Source: Branchiostoma lanceolatum (taxonomy: Eukaryota > Chordata > Leptocardii > Amphioxiformes > Branchiostomatidae). Taken from it: a stretch of DNA of 64,000 nucleotides. Below the pieces are notes generated by a model. That model worked only from the letters and a program-made list of their open reading frames with translations. It was not told the DNA's origin and searched no databases. Each line of letters opens with the position of its first letter. The stretch's first letter is position 1. This document shows, one piece after another, positions 40,529 to 52,093 of this stretch. The DNA is taken from assembly GCF_035083965.1 (NCBI RefSeq), contig NC_089725.1, forward strand, positions 27,537,925 to 27,601,924, written 5' to 3'. The position numbers and the translations under genes are program-made.

Positions 40529-43500
40529 CTACAGCGGGGTGACCTCCATCTCCGGCCGGCCGCCGCCATCGTCGTAAGCAGGAGGACGCCCCGCCATGGC
40601 CTCTTCGTACTTCTTATCCACGGGCGGCAGCGTGCCCCGCACGTTGTGGTCGATGATCCCCGCGCCGATGGAATCTCCCAGAACATTCGTGGCGGTTCGG
40701 AAGCGGTCCCTGGAAAAAGCATATTATTGATGCTTACTGCATGCTGTGTACTTTTTTATCAGAAAAAGTCGGTTAACTGTCTTGCAACCCTTTTAATATC
40801 TATTATAGCTTCAGCATGATACAACGCGCCGTTGGCATGAACCAGAGAGGTACTTAGTCTTACATCCCTTGCCTTTCAGTTATTCTTTTATATCTTGATA
40901 AATGTGTTGATTTTTTAAGATCCCAAAGATGGGTTAAGTCGGATGATCATGACGTCAAGATTTATTCCCTTGGGTAATTTTTCAACATATCATACAGAAA
41001 TACTCACAGTAGCCAGTCAATGGCGAAGAGCAGAGTGATGTCCTCTATAGGCAGCCCCACAGCCGTCAGCACGATCACCATGGTGATGAGCCCAGCTGAC
41101 GGTATCCCAGCAGCCCCCACGCTGGCGGCGGTAGCGGTGACGCTGTGTGTGGATCAGTCACTGTCGTCAGGTTAACTTATAATCTTCAATTCTCTCTAAA
41201 GAGGCATATATGTGGAGGGGGCAGATCACCAAGGTAATGATCTATCGTTTGACCCTCTCACTAAATCATGAATAGAATAGCTTAGAATAGAATATAGATA
41301 AATCACAGAATAGAATGGAACAGGATAGAATGGAATAGGATAGAATAGAATAGAAAAGGATAGAATAGAATAGAATAGAATAGAATAGGATAGAAAAGGA
41401 TAGAATAGAATAGAAAATAATAGAATATAATAGGATAGGATAGAATAGAATAGAATAGAATAAGAGAGAATAGAATAGAATACGCATTCGATGTTGCCTT
41501 TCGGGAGAATAGAACAAGCGGAGACCCTGCTCACCTGATGGCGACGATCTGCCCGAAGTTGAGCGTGATGCCGTTGACCTGGGCGATGAAGATGGAGGCG
41601 ACGGCCTCGTACAGAGCGGTGCCGTCCATGTTGATGGTGGCTCCCACCGGCAGCACCAGGCGGGCCACGCGGGGGTCCACGCCGTTCTTGTCCTCCAGGC
41701 ACCGGATTGTCACCGGCAGGGTAGCGGAACTAGGATTGGATTGGAAGCAAGACGGTCAATAATACAATCTCCAAGTGTATACGGAACAGCCTACTATAGC
41801 ACCAGAGAAGAATACTTGAAGAATACTCCTATAATACATTTGTAGTATCAGGACATTTGCACAATTCATACAAAGTATAGATATAATTGTTACATGAATT
41901 CCAATTGTCTTCGTTGTGTCATATTCAGTTGTTGATGGTGTCGTCATTTTAATCCAAGTGACATCTGAAAAGCAGGTTGTAAGACCCGAGTTGTATCCTC
42001 CATTCATCTACCATAGTCTCAATTGTGTATAGCATGATAGCCCAGGTTGAAGCATAACCAGCTGGCCCTCAATGTAATCCCCAGCACATGGCAGAAAGCA
42101 GTGCATCGTCGCTGAGCAAGCCATTCTATAGCTAAAGAATATAGAAATGCATAGATGAGTTTCTAAGACTAAGAGACTATGAAGTAGTGTGTTCTTCTCA
42201 CCTAGAGGCGGTGCCAAACGCCGTGACCAGGGCCTGGCCGATCCCAGCGATGTACTTGAACGGGTTCTTCCTGGTGAAGATCAGGTAGAGCCCGGGGAGG
42301 ATGATGAAGCCGTGAATGGCTAGTCCTGTGTTTACAAGGAGAGTTAGATACATGTGTAACTAAAGTGCTAACATTTGAGACACTTTGAAGCTAAAAGAAA
42401 TACTGCTATCAGTATCACTATCATTATTACCGAAAACGTGGACTTGTTTCTTTCATGCTTTCGTTTTTTTCTGTTTGCTTATGCATGTATGTATACTATG
42501 TGTCTACAACATTAACGCTAGCATTGTCATACTAGTATTCGAATTTTTTTTGGGAGGCCGAAGAAAAACCCTATAGGTTTCTGGTCTTTCCTCCATGTTT
42601 TCATCAATGCTGCTGTAATATGATTTACTATCTGTATATATATGCGAATATTCAATCAACAATGAACAATAAACAAAAATTAGATCACTGTTCGTAATTA
42701 AAGTGACCCAAAGAATACGAAAGAGACACACATGGTTGTCAAGCCTGCGTAGGCTATATCTTATGCGTAAAACACCGAGACTGAGCCGTACTCTATATAA
42801 CGTTACATCTGCTTGAAGATTAACTTACCGACGATGACAGTGACCATGTACATGCCGAGCTGCCCCACCAGCTTCAGAGGGTCGATCATCTTCATGATTT
42901 TACCAGCGATGAGGAACATGATGCCGATGGGAGAGTACCTGAAGACGGAAAGGTACCACAAGAATAAAATTATCCGCACTCTACCTCCGGTGATCCTAGC
43001 CTTCCCAGCAGGCTTTACGGGTCTGGGTCATTCTTGTAAGGCCTGATGTGTAGAGACTGCTACAAAGGCTACAATGACCTGCTATGTCCTTGGAAAGATT
43101 ACTCGCTGAGATGATGGTGGTAGTATAGGTTGCTGAAACGTCCAACGTGTAATACCAATAGAAGTATTTACAAGAAGCGGACAGGTGTTTATTGGAACAA
43201 AAGTTATCCAAACTACCAGAGAACCGACTCTTGAGAACTGTGTTTCCAGAGTCTTGATTTGAAATCTCATTTTGGAGTATTTGAAACAAATTAAGGAAAT
43301 GACTTTGCAGATTTTTCAGATGCAGTTGTAGAAGCCAAAATGTAAGCGACATGACGTGTTAGAATTTTGCAGCCACAACTTACCACATGATGAGGTAGAC
43401 CAGCGTCATGATGCAGTCGTTGAAGATGGTGAAGACCTGGACCAGAGGCTTGCCCTTCTCGCCCATACGGCCCAACACCACCCCGAAGAAGATGGAGAAG

Positions 43501-46500
43501 GTGATGATGCCCAGAACGTTCAGGCGGTTCAAATAGCTATGAAAAAATATCGCTTTAAATGGTCAGGGTTGTTGTAGGCTCTCAGTTGGTGGTTAAACCA
43601 CATAGCAGTAAGGTCTTGAATCTACAATTTTTAGCTTTTTTGGATCGTACGTACTGCACTGTGTGAAAAATAAGCCGACAATGTATATGTACTGATAGAG
43701 TTAGCCCATGAGTTTAATCATCAACTATCTTCTTTAAGCAATAGTATCGACATTCAGAATGATCTCAATTGCTTGAAACAAAGCTGTATGGACTCCAACT
43801 GACCTGGGTTAGTTTATTTGGTGCACCGTAGTATGTCCCAGAGGTCTCGCAAAGACGGTCTTTAAATCTATTTACTTTGTTTTGTTTTGTTTTGTTGCTT
43901 ACCCTCCTTGCTTCACATACACCTTGATCTCCTCCGGAATGGCAGTGACATTGGTCATCATGGTGGTCATGGCGGAGGCCGTGGCGGTCATGTTGGGAGG
44001 GCTGTAGGCTGGGTTGGGCTTAGTTTGCTCCACGATCCGCGTGTTGTACTGCAAAACGGACAGGGCAAACACCACGCGTTTACGGTTAATCGCTGCATGC
44101 AAAAGGTTTCAAAATGTGTATACTTTTGAAGAATAGATTTGTCATACGTTTAAGGTCGATGTATGTTTTCTCAGAGCTATAGCTATTCAATCAATTCTAT
44201 TTGAAAGAGAGGAGGGTTGGCAATTAGGAAAACCTTTTGACACCTTTTAGCCCCATTTTCTCAAACTCATTCTTCCCATTCACTGAGTTTACTCTTGTAG
44301 GTCCATTCTTTTCTTCTGTGAATATTTCTGACCACCCCTCCCAAATGGAATATCCTAGCCTTTTTGACTACAGTCACGGTACAGAAGACTCACCGACTGG
44401 AAGCACGCCTGCGCAATGTTTTCGGGAAACATGTTCCTGTGAAAAATACAGAAAAAGGAACATGTATACCAATGGTTTATATGGAAAAAAATGGCAAGGT
44501 GTCCAATGGTGGCAGCCAATAGAATGAATTGATGTCAGGACGCTATACAACGAGTTAGAATCGTACCGTAGAACAAAGAAAAATCCACTCATTAGCAAAA
44601 TAGCACACTAACATTGTGGCGTTAATTATATAAGATGTATTGTGACCAGACTTTAGATTTTGTGTTTTAGATCAACCTAGGTCAAGGACAGGCGACTCAC
44701 AAACAAGTAATACGAAAACAAAGAAGTCGCTGGGTCAAAAGAGCAAGACTAACGTATCCTGTAAGGAATTCGAATGCTGACGGTAAACAATGAATGCCAG
44801 TCATTCTGCATGGTTGAGTGGAAAAGGTAACATTACATGGACTGCAGCCTTGGCGAAATGCCATTTGCGGACATGTTTAGGTGGGACAATAGCAGGCCAA
44901 TTATCGCACCAACCACCCCATAATAATTGATTTACGCTTGCGGTTTGAGTCTTTGTTGTTGACTTCAGATGTTCGGTATGACTACTGTATCAAACTTCAA
45001 ATATATGGTGGTTTCTAATTTGATATGTTGACGAATCGTTGTGACATTTCTAGCTTAAAAGCAACAAAAACAACACAAAGGGTATGTTGCCTACTGATTA
45101 ACGCCCATTTCTCGCACGTGCTATCATTCTGAAGGGTTGTGCGGAAAAGGCAACAACAGTCTGACTGGATCTTTGGCGAAATGCCATTTGTGCGAGGCAT
45201 GGTTGACTGTGACCACAGCGGGTGAATTATCGCGCACCAAACACCAATATCTCACATTTTGGTATGATTAATTTGTTATCTAGAATACGTTATGGTGGTT
45301 TCCGAGCTCTCAACAACAATAAGTGGTAATATCATATTGGCAATTGCGAATCTTTGCAATTTATTCAGTTCTTAAAAACGAAAGTTACCCAATAAAGATG
45401 TGGGTTCCTTAATGATTAACCTTATTTTCATGTGTTATAATAAGGTCGTCAGGACCTGGAGCACAAGATGAAGTTTGCAGAACAGCTATATTTTTTCGGA
45501 AAATTTGAAAATGATAGAATTATGCTTTGGGAAAATCATGTGCGAGCATAGTTGGCCTAAACAGCCGGGTGTATGCTGCGTTAGGATAAATTGTAGATTG
45601 AGTTTATTGAGTTTATTGAGATACCCTTTAGCCCCTCTAGGGGGCTAATCTTCCAGGGCTCATAAACGCTACATGTACATCACAAAGTACATACATACAC
45701 ACATAATTACATATTTACATACAGGTAAAAACAGGTATAATTGAAGAAAAGGATTGGTCAAGGTCAGAGGTCAGAACCATCAGTCGACATATCTGGCAAT
45801 AAAACATACCTGCAAATTACTACAATGGCTACCTATTTACAAATCAAACTATCAATCCATCATCAAGTTAAAACCATTACGTCGCATACATTTGATAAAC
45901 CAATTTCTTCGGAAGTGTCTAACATCCGATACAGTCTTGAATTCGCTAGGTAGTGCATTCCATAACATTACGGATCTGTAGCTGAACATTCTCTTTCCGC
46001 TGTTGTTCTTAGGTTTGAAAAGATAATAACTGTACACTGATTGCCTAGTCGAGTAGCTGTGTGATGCATGAACTGTTTCAAGTGATTTTTAGATCTCATG
46101 TGGCTCACCTGTCATAACAATCTTTAAGAATAACTTTAGAGTGCTGATCGTCAACCTTACTTATTTATTACCTGATCAGATCCAAGAAGGAATCCGCGGC
46201 GCTGACTCTGCGGGAACTGCCCGCCCTCTCGATCTTGTCCGGGTCGCCCTTTCCGGGGTGGATGGCCACCACCAGGATGATGCCTGGTGATGACAAAAAA
46301 GTTTGAAGACAACTACAATCTCTCAAGAGCATATCAACGAATCCCGTTGAAGTTGTCAGTTTATTTCTGGTTATCAGGGAATCCAGCTTCAACGTAATGT
46401 AATGTTTTGGCGGACGTGATGCACGTATGCGTCAAAATGGTTTAAAACACATAGATAGGTTCATAGCAAACATCACGAGACATTTACAAAAGAATTTAGG

Positions 46501-47585
46501 TGTTGAATTGATATCCTAAAAGTTATGCAATCGTTTTGTCTACTACTACTTTGAAGAATTTGCAATTGTACCAATCTTTTTAGCATTTTCTTTCGCGCAA
46601 GTAGCCTGGGTGTCATCCGATTGCTGATAGGGCTCCAACACTCGCTGCCCTGAAAAAAAATCATGCAGGACAGCTAGTGTAGGAGCCCCAATATTAATCG
46701 GATTGCGTGCCGATTTGAGCTTATCATGAATAAACAAAGGTTCAAACAAACAAACCCATGACAGGCTATCATGCACGTACATCTGACAATGGATGTATGC
46801 AAAGCCAGTACCTATGATAACAGCGATGAGAGTGGTGCCGGCGTAGTACGCTATCGCACGTCCTCCCAGTCTACCCGAGGTCTTGGCGTCTAAGGTGGAC
46901 AGGGCGGAGATGATGCTGCAGAGGATCAGCGGCAGGATCATGCTCTTCAGCATCCTGATGAACAGCTCGCCCGGGAAGGAGAAATAGTCGATGTTCTGAA
47001 ACATCACAAGACACGGAGTCATCAATTGATGATTCGTAGAAATGAGAGAAAAGGCAGAAATAGATTTTCTGTCATTCTTAAACATTCGTGACCTTGGGCA
47101 GTAGTTTGCATAGTCCGGTGGTTGGTGGCTCTACCTCTGGACCTATAGGAGGGAGTTCAAATCGACACCCCAGCCGTTTTTGCCCGGCATGCAACATACT
47201 GGGAAGGGTCGCAGTCCTTAGGATGGGACGTTCTACAGTCTGTTGTGACTGTCGGAAAGGTCTGGAGGAATTTCCCTGGTACAAAAAACCTGTATCATCA
47301 CTGTACATATCGCTTGTCTGTTCTGTCAGGACCAGTGGATACAAAGCTCTTTAGTGAGTCAAACTGCCTCGAGATCGTTTTCACTTTCATGACAAGATAA
47401 TCATTAAAACCCTTCCTTACCTCATCAGACAGGTTGGCCATCCGCATGAGGAAGCCCATCATGGTCCCCAGGATCACGCCCAGGATGGTCAGCAGCAGGA
47501 GGAGGTTCTCCTTCAGGGCCTGCTTGCAACACTGTCCCCGGGAAGGACCGTAGTCCACATCCTCGATCTCGTCAGGTCTGGTCAT
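40529..47585 (-). CDS. Excitatory amino acid transporter, SLC1 family (EAAT type)
   Basis: Sodium-coupled glutamate/aspartate transporter of the plasma membrane. Eleven coding exons (47421-47585, 46812-46995, 46172-46283, 44394-44436, 43903-44048, 43384-43536, 42829-42938, 42202-42325, 41535-41729, 41008-41142, 40529-40709) join in frame to 515 residues, within the family's range. Seen: first helix [17 protein letters not shown]1 serine motif [14 protein letters not shown]7 NMDGT within [16 protein letters not shown]2 loop [10 protein letters not shown]8 [13 protein letters not shown]. The arginine in DRFRT is the residue that binds the acidic side chain and separates EAATs from neutral ASCT carriers. 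Sequons NMT and NVT lie in the extracellular loop before TM4. The last residues, VTPL, fit a class I PDZ ligand. A 3-prime splice site (ctcctacag) precedes the ATG, so a 5-prime UTR exon lies upstream. Which of EAAT1-5 it equals is not settled. Confidence 0.95.
41268..41487. repeat. Pentanucleotide (AGAAT/TAGAA)n tract in an SLC1 intron
   Basis: About 220 bases of 'agaatagaat' with occasional 'ggatag' variants, in the intron between the exons at 41008-41142 and 41535-41729. Confidence 0.95.
42939..43383 (-). other. SLC1 intron, no other feature named
   Basis: Intron between the exons 43384-43536 and 42829-42938. A GC-richer start (about 42990-43050) differs from the rest and may be a short repeat, but I could not assign it. 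Confidence 0.35.
44437..46171 (-). other. Large SLC1 intron containing a LINE fragment
   Basis: Long intron. Two stretches, near 44780-44900 and 45110-45240, share words such as 'ggcgaaatgccatttg' and 'ttatcgc.caccaa', so they are diverged copies of one repeat; the remainder apart from the LINE at 45597-46060 is anonymous. Confidence 0.55.
45597..46060 (-). mobile_element. 3-prime end of a non-LTR retrotransposon (LINE), antisense to plus strand
   Basis: The minus strand encodes the C-terminal tail typical of L2/CR1/Jockey-type reverse transcriptases ([19 protein letters not shown], then [12 protein letters not shown] and RRNWFIKCM; about 46037-45852). Its 3-prime end reads into a short tandem tail of 'caataaact' units at 45597-45625. 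It is 5-prime truncated, as usual for dead LINE copies. Confidence 0.75.
47105..47345 (+). mobile_element. tRNA-derived SINE in SLC1 intron 1
   Basis: The start resembles a tRNA: an A-box-like 'gtggttggtggctc' at about 47118-47131 and a B-box-like 'gagttcaaatc' at 47153-47163, spaced about 34 bases as in tRNA promoters. A non-tRNA body follows. It cannot be a functional tRNA gene because no cloverleaf is apparent. Boundaries are approximate. Confidence 0.5.
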
Positions 47586-48524
47586 GCTTCTTCTTCACTG
47601 TAGGAGAGTTCATATGCCCACAATCTTAAGATAAATGTGGCCTTAACAGACTATTTCCTCGCAAGAATGGGCTGTAGTCTTATCTTATTGAAATGTTACT
47701 ATTATGCACCTGTCACACAGCAGGCATTTTCGGCAACACTTGACGCGCGATTTCTCTCAATCATCGCGCGATTTTTAGGCATCGGTCGACGTTCGCAGGT
47801 CAAAGAGCCCTGTTCAATTTGATAGACGAAAAAATTCGCTTGACTCTGGGACAATTTTCAGATTCGGCGACCTTCAACAGGGGCATTCCGTCACTAAATA
47901 GGACTGAATAGAACACCTTGTCAATACTTTGGACACCTTTGCCAAGCTTCTTGCTCGTTGCCTAATAAAGATGTTAACTGCAAGCTGCTTGGGAACAACA
48001 TGTACAGATCAATGTTGAATTGTATTCACAGTTACACAGTCAAACTGTAGCCCGAGAGCTCTGGTATGTGAGTGCAAGGTCGCCCCGGATTTGCCCCGAA
48101 GCACTTCTCTGTGCCATGTTGTAATAACACGCAGGTGTCCACAAACTAGACCAACGGGGCGATTCTGTAGGTGTCTGTTAAATTAACTTCGCAAGCAGAC
48201 CTTCTATGTCCTATCTGTGCCCTCCGGAATTCTGTCAGCTCTCATGATCCTGACAAGCCTGATAAATGATAGGCTACCTTGTCGTTATAACGCTTCTATT
48301 GTAAACACCAAAAGGCATACCTTCACTGGCTGCTGTAATTCACTGTTGACACATTCCGACAACTCATAGATAAACAACTAAAGACGACACACCTTTATTC
48401 GTGCAATACTGTACTGCCTTATTCTTAGGGAGTAACTTTAGGTCCTACCTTATGTTGTTTCCTTGAAATATCACACCCGCCACTGAAACCACGTATACCT
48501 GCCTGATTCGAGAGATAGTCGACG
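47586..48524. other. Upstream region of the SLC1 gene
   Basis: Presumed 5-prime UTR intron and promoter. A minus-strand donor-like site (cataag|gtagga) at about 48445-48455 could end the non-coding first exon; this is a guess. No other gene is seen. Confidence 0.35.
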
Positions 48525-49732
48525 GGAACAATGGTGAGTGACGTAGAGGGGTCTAGTTCCGAAGAGGCGGTAGGACTGGTCTGACTGAGATACTCAACTT
48601 GTTAATATTTATAAGTGCAGGACCAAACCACTACAGTGCGAGTACTGACTTATTTCGTGTTGTTCTTCATGGCACAACTCTTTTACTTACATGTGACTAT
48701 CACTAAACTGTCTTAATACAACATGAATGACATGACATTCGAGAAGTCAAACAGGTCCAATTTGCTTTTCTTATGAATGAGTTTCGAGCTGAGGACTTTC
48801 CTATCTCCCGCTCTTCGAGTGAATTTGTACATTGGCGTGTCTTGTCTTGTCTTGTCTTTGCCTGGGGCGATCGCTAGGTTTGGATTCAACTCCCGGGAAA
48901 CACATGCGAACCGTGTAAAATCACGCACGCGGGACAGAAACCCCTGCCGTGAATCCAGCGTGCACTAAGGTACGGCTGCTACAGTGGCACACTCCAAGTG
49001 ACCACAATGAGCCTTAGCAGAGAAGTGGGTGTTTGGCAAAGACATTCTGGATTCGCTTACATATTCAATCTTTTCGTCCCATATATTTATCATTATTACT
49101 ACGTAACCGGTGTTACCGATGATCAAACATACTTCTGACGACATAATTTTTGCACGACATTTTGTTATATTTGCATATTTGAAGAACTTAGAACAAGTCC
49201 ATTTATTTACCCATTAAGCCACAGCAAGTAACTTTTACTGCTGTCATCCTCGTGAGCCTGAATCTTGCGCAAAAAAAACAAGGTGGGCAAAAAGACAAGG
49301 AAAACAAGTCGTTTATTCCTGTATTCAATATTCTACGTACAGTACGCGACACTTGTGTCAACATTAAAACCTTTAAGCAGAATAAGATAGAAATTTCTAG
49401 TAATACCAGGTCACATCCCCATCCATGTCTGTATCTGCTAGATTTGAACAACACAGCCAATTATTCGTTTAAAGGATTTCATACTATCAGTGGTATACAG
49501 CAAATATACTTTAAATAACACACCTTACATAAGCTGTTCACATTTCGTGGATACTATGCCATAGTGTCTTAACTTAAATCTGTATGTACTTAAAATCTGT
49601 TTATACCAGTAACGTTAGTACAAATTACATCAATGCCATGTCATTATGGGACCTGTCAATTTCGTGAAAAGATGATGAATTAACCATGACAAGAGCATCT
49701 GACACAGTTTGTATACCGGATGGGTCTGATAA

Positions 49733-51285
49733 GGCTGCACCAAGTAATTTTTATGGATGACGTCCGCGCGCGCATTGATTTTGGTCTGTTCCCAAAAAAA
49801 CAAACAAGAAATTCCGCTTCCTGTAACTATGACCAAAAAGTTACGACAGTGCCGTAAATTGCGTAAGATTGACTCGTCACGCGAAAGCCTAAGGCTATTG
49901 GCAGGATCATCCTGTCAGCAGTAAAAAATTTTGCACTGCTGACAGGATCGTCCTGTCAGCAACAGAAAAAATTGCACTGCTGACAGGACTGTCAGCAGTA
50001 GAAAAAATTGCACTGCTAACAGGATGATCCTGACAGCAGTGCAATTTTTTCTACTGCTGACAGGATGATCCAGTCAGTAGTGCAGATTTTTCAACTGCTG
50101 ACAGGATTTTTTTTAGATTGTTGGCATATACTACTGTACCATGTCCAGATAACTCCAACCCTAGGCCTACCTAATCTAAAATAATACTATAGATTGTCGT
50201 TAGGCCGGGCGTAATAGACCGGGCGCTCTACGGGTCGGTGATACGCGCCGTTTTGAGTATCAAGACATGGTCACGGAAAAAGTCGATAGTAAAAGTCAAA
50301 ACTGGTCAGATCAAGCATATAAATGTGTCATGTGGGTTCGGTCGCTAAATATGTGAGCATAAAAGTGAAAAAGAGCGGCAACGTTGTTATTATTGGTATG
50401 TATGCTCTCGATGTCGGTCAGGGAGAGATGACATTCGCGCAACTGTACGAGAGACTTGTAGCGGCGAGTGAGTTTCGGCCGTACAATTTTAAGCAAGTTT
50501 TGTCAAGATCAGCTACAGTGCATTTCTTCTGCAATGACGTGAAGATCGGGAGAGGCATTGAAGTTTACTCCGGCCTACAGATGGGGCAGGCAACCAAGCA
50601 GTTCGGTGTTTCATCCGCATGGAGGTCGACAAGACAGCTGCCACAACTGAAGCTCCTAGGCCCAAGTCTGTTTTTGAGGTATGAAAAGTTCCGTTCTTAA
50701 GTCTGTTTTGGATTAAGTACCATGTACCAAAAAATTATAATCTGGGGAGTACGAGTGTAAGATGAATGCATTCATGTATTCTGCATGGATAATGATCGTT
50801 TATTCGTTTCTGGTTATTTATACTTGTTGGGGAAATATGCGCTTTTTTTAATTTCTATCATTTTTGGTCCATATTTGGCTCTTGAATAATTGCTATTATT
50901 CATTAGGATTTCTAAAGCATAGGTAGAAATGTAGTAATGCCTGCGAATAGTTAATCAGCAACTAATTTTGCCTTTTTTAATATACCATGTTTCTGCAGGC
51001 CTGCAAAATCAATGGGATATGGAAAGAAACAGGATAGGACAACAACTGCTGTTCAACTTCAACTGATTTATTCAACTTATTGCTGTTTTCATGATAAATG
51101 AAATAATTGTTAGTTGTTACACTGTGTTCTCTCATTCAATTTGTGTCCTAACATGTGTCGTCGACTATTATATTTCAAATCTAGGCATCTTGTTTTTTTC
51201 GGCACTTCTTGTTTTTTTTTCGCGCTCTCGCATTAGATTTAGGGTCTCCAAAGGACGTCATCCATAAAAATTACTTGGTGCAGCC
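49733..51285. mobile_element. Harbinger-like non-autonomous DNA transposon, copy 2
   Basis: 1,553 bases, same 33-base inverted ends as copy 1, flanked by TAA at 49730-49732 and 51286-51288. Two base differences from copy 1 were noticed (near 49859 and 50852). It lies inside unit A of the segmental duplication; the matching point of unit B, at about 58725-58735, has no insertion, so the element arrived after the duplication. Confidence 0.9.
50323..50700 (+). CDS. 125-residue ORF inside Harbinger-like copy 2, unknown
   Basis: Identical in protein sequence to the ORF at 36657-37034. No recognised domain; included because it is the only sizeable plus-strand reading frame the element carries. Confidence 0.25.
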   Translation: MCHVGSVAKYVSIKVKKSGNVVIIGMYALDVGQGEMTFAQLYERLVAASEFRPYNFKQVLSRSATVHFFCNDVKIGRGIEVYSGLQMGQATKQFGVSSAWRSTRQLPQLKLLGPSLFLRYEKFRS

Positions 51286-51749
51286 TAAGCAGGTTATAGA
51301 GGATAAATCAATCCAGCCATCCATATTGGCATGATTAAATAGATATGTAGATATGTAGATATGTAGATACGTAGATATATAGATTTATAGATAGAAATAG
51401 ATAATGACATCAAGCGAAATATATGATATATATAGCGAAAATACTAATTAGAATAATCTAAGACACCATAGAGGCACTAAATCTCAAACATATTCTGTCA
51501 GTTGAATGATTGTTGATAGCATTGGGTTAAAGGTAAATGCACTTAATATATAAAAAGAAACAACGGCTACGTTGTTTTCTCTTGGATTCTTGAATTACAA
51601 ATATAGTTATGTTAACTTGCTGTCGTAGTTTGAACTACATGGAAATTTTGAACTCCCTGCCCAATGTGCTTGTTAGGCACAGGAGGACCCAACGTCTAAG
51701 GTAACTTAAAATACTATGTACAACAAACTATAGAATACGCCTATTTGCG

Positions 51750-52030
51750 CTGGGGGTGTTGTCCCGGCCGGGCCCCAAAGCCACAAATTTGTCCCGGTGG
51801 ACTACCGGGTACGGGGGGATACCTCAAGGTGTTCGCACGATTAGCTCACGGTGTCTATTTGTTACCGGGTCCCGGGTTGATTTTAAGTCGGAGTTAAAGT
51901 CACTCTGGGGCCCGGCCGCGCCAAAAAATAGCCCGGTGGCCACAGGGTGTCCCACGAGGCCACGTACATTTATAGGGGTCACGCCTAAAAGTGCAAAAAA
52001 AAAAACAGCCCGTCAACTACCTGGCTGGGC
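51750..52030. repeat. GC-rich dispersed repeat downstream of RTK A
   Basis: Contains 'gctcacggtgtct', 'ttaccgggtcccgggttgat' and 'gagttaaagtcactctgggg'. The same order occurs at about 59010-59200 downstream of RTK B, and the middle part appears in reverse complement at 16360-16430. It is a dispersed repeat present before the segmental duplication. Confidence 0.65.
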
Positions 52031-52093
52031 CCCTTTTTCCAATTGTGACTGAAGCATAAGGGAGAAGGCAGCCTTTATTGGTCTGAAAATCCG

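Noticed and set aside
41226-41702. Minus-strand frame with a repeated S-I-L-F-Y text
   Set aside because: Translation of the pentanucleotide tract running into an SLC1 exon in the wrong frame.
45852-46037. Host exon for a small protein
   Set aside because: The text matches the C-terminal end of LINE reverse transcriptases and is followed by a LINE-style tandem tail.
47105-47345. Functional tRNA gene
   Set aside because: Promoter-box-like words are present, but I could not build a cloverleaf with an anticodon arm; a SINE is the better reading.
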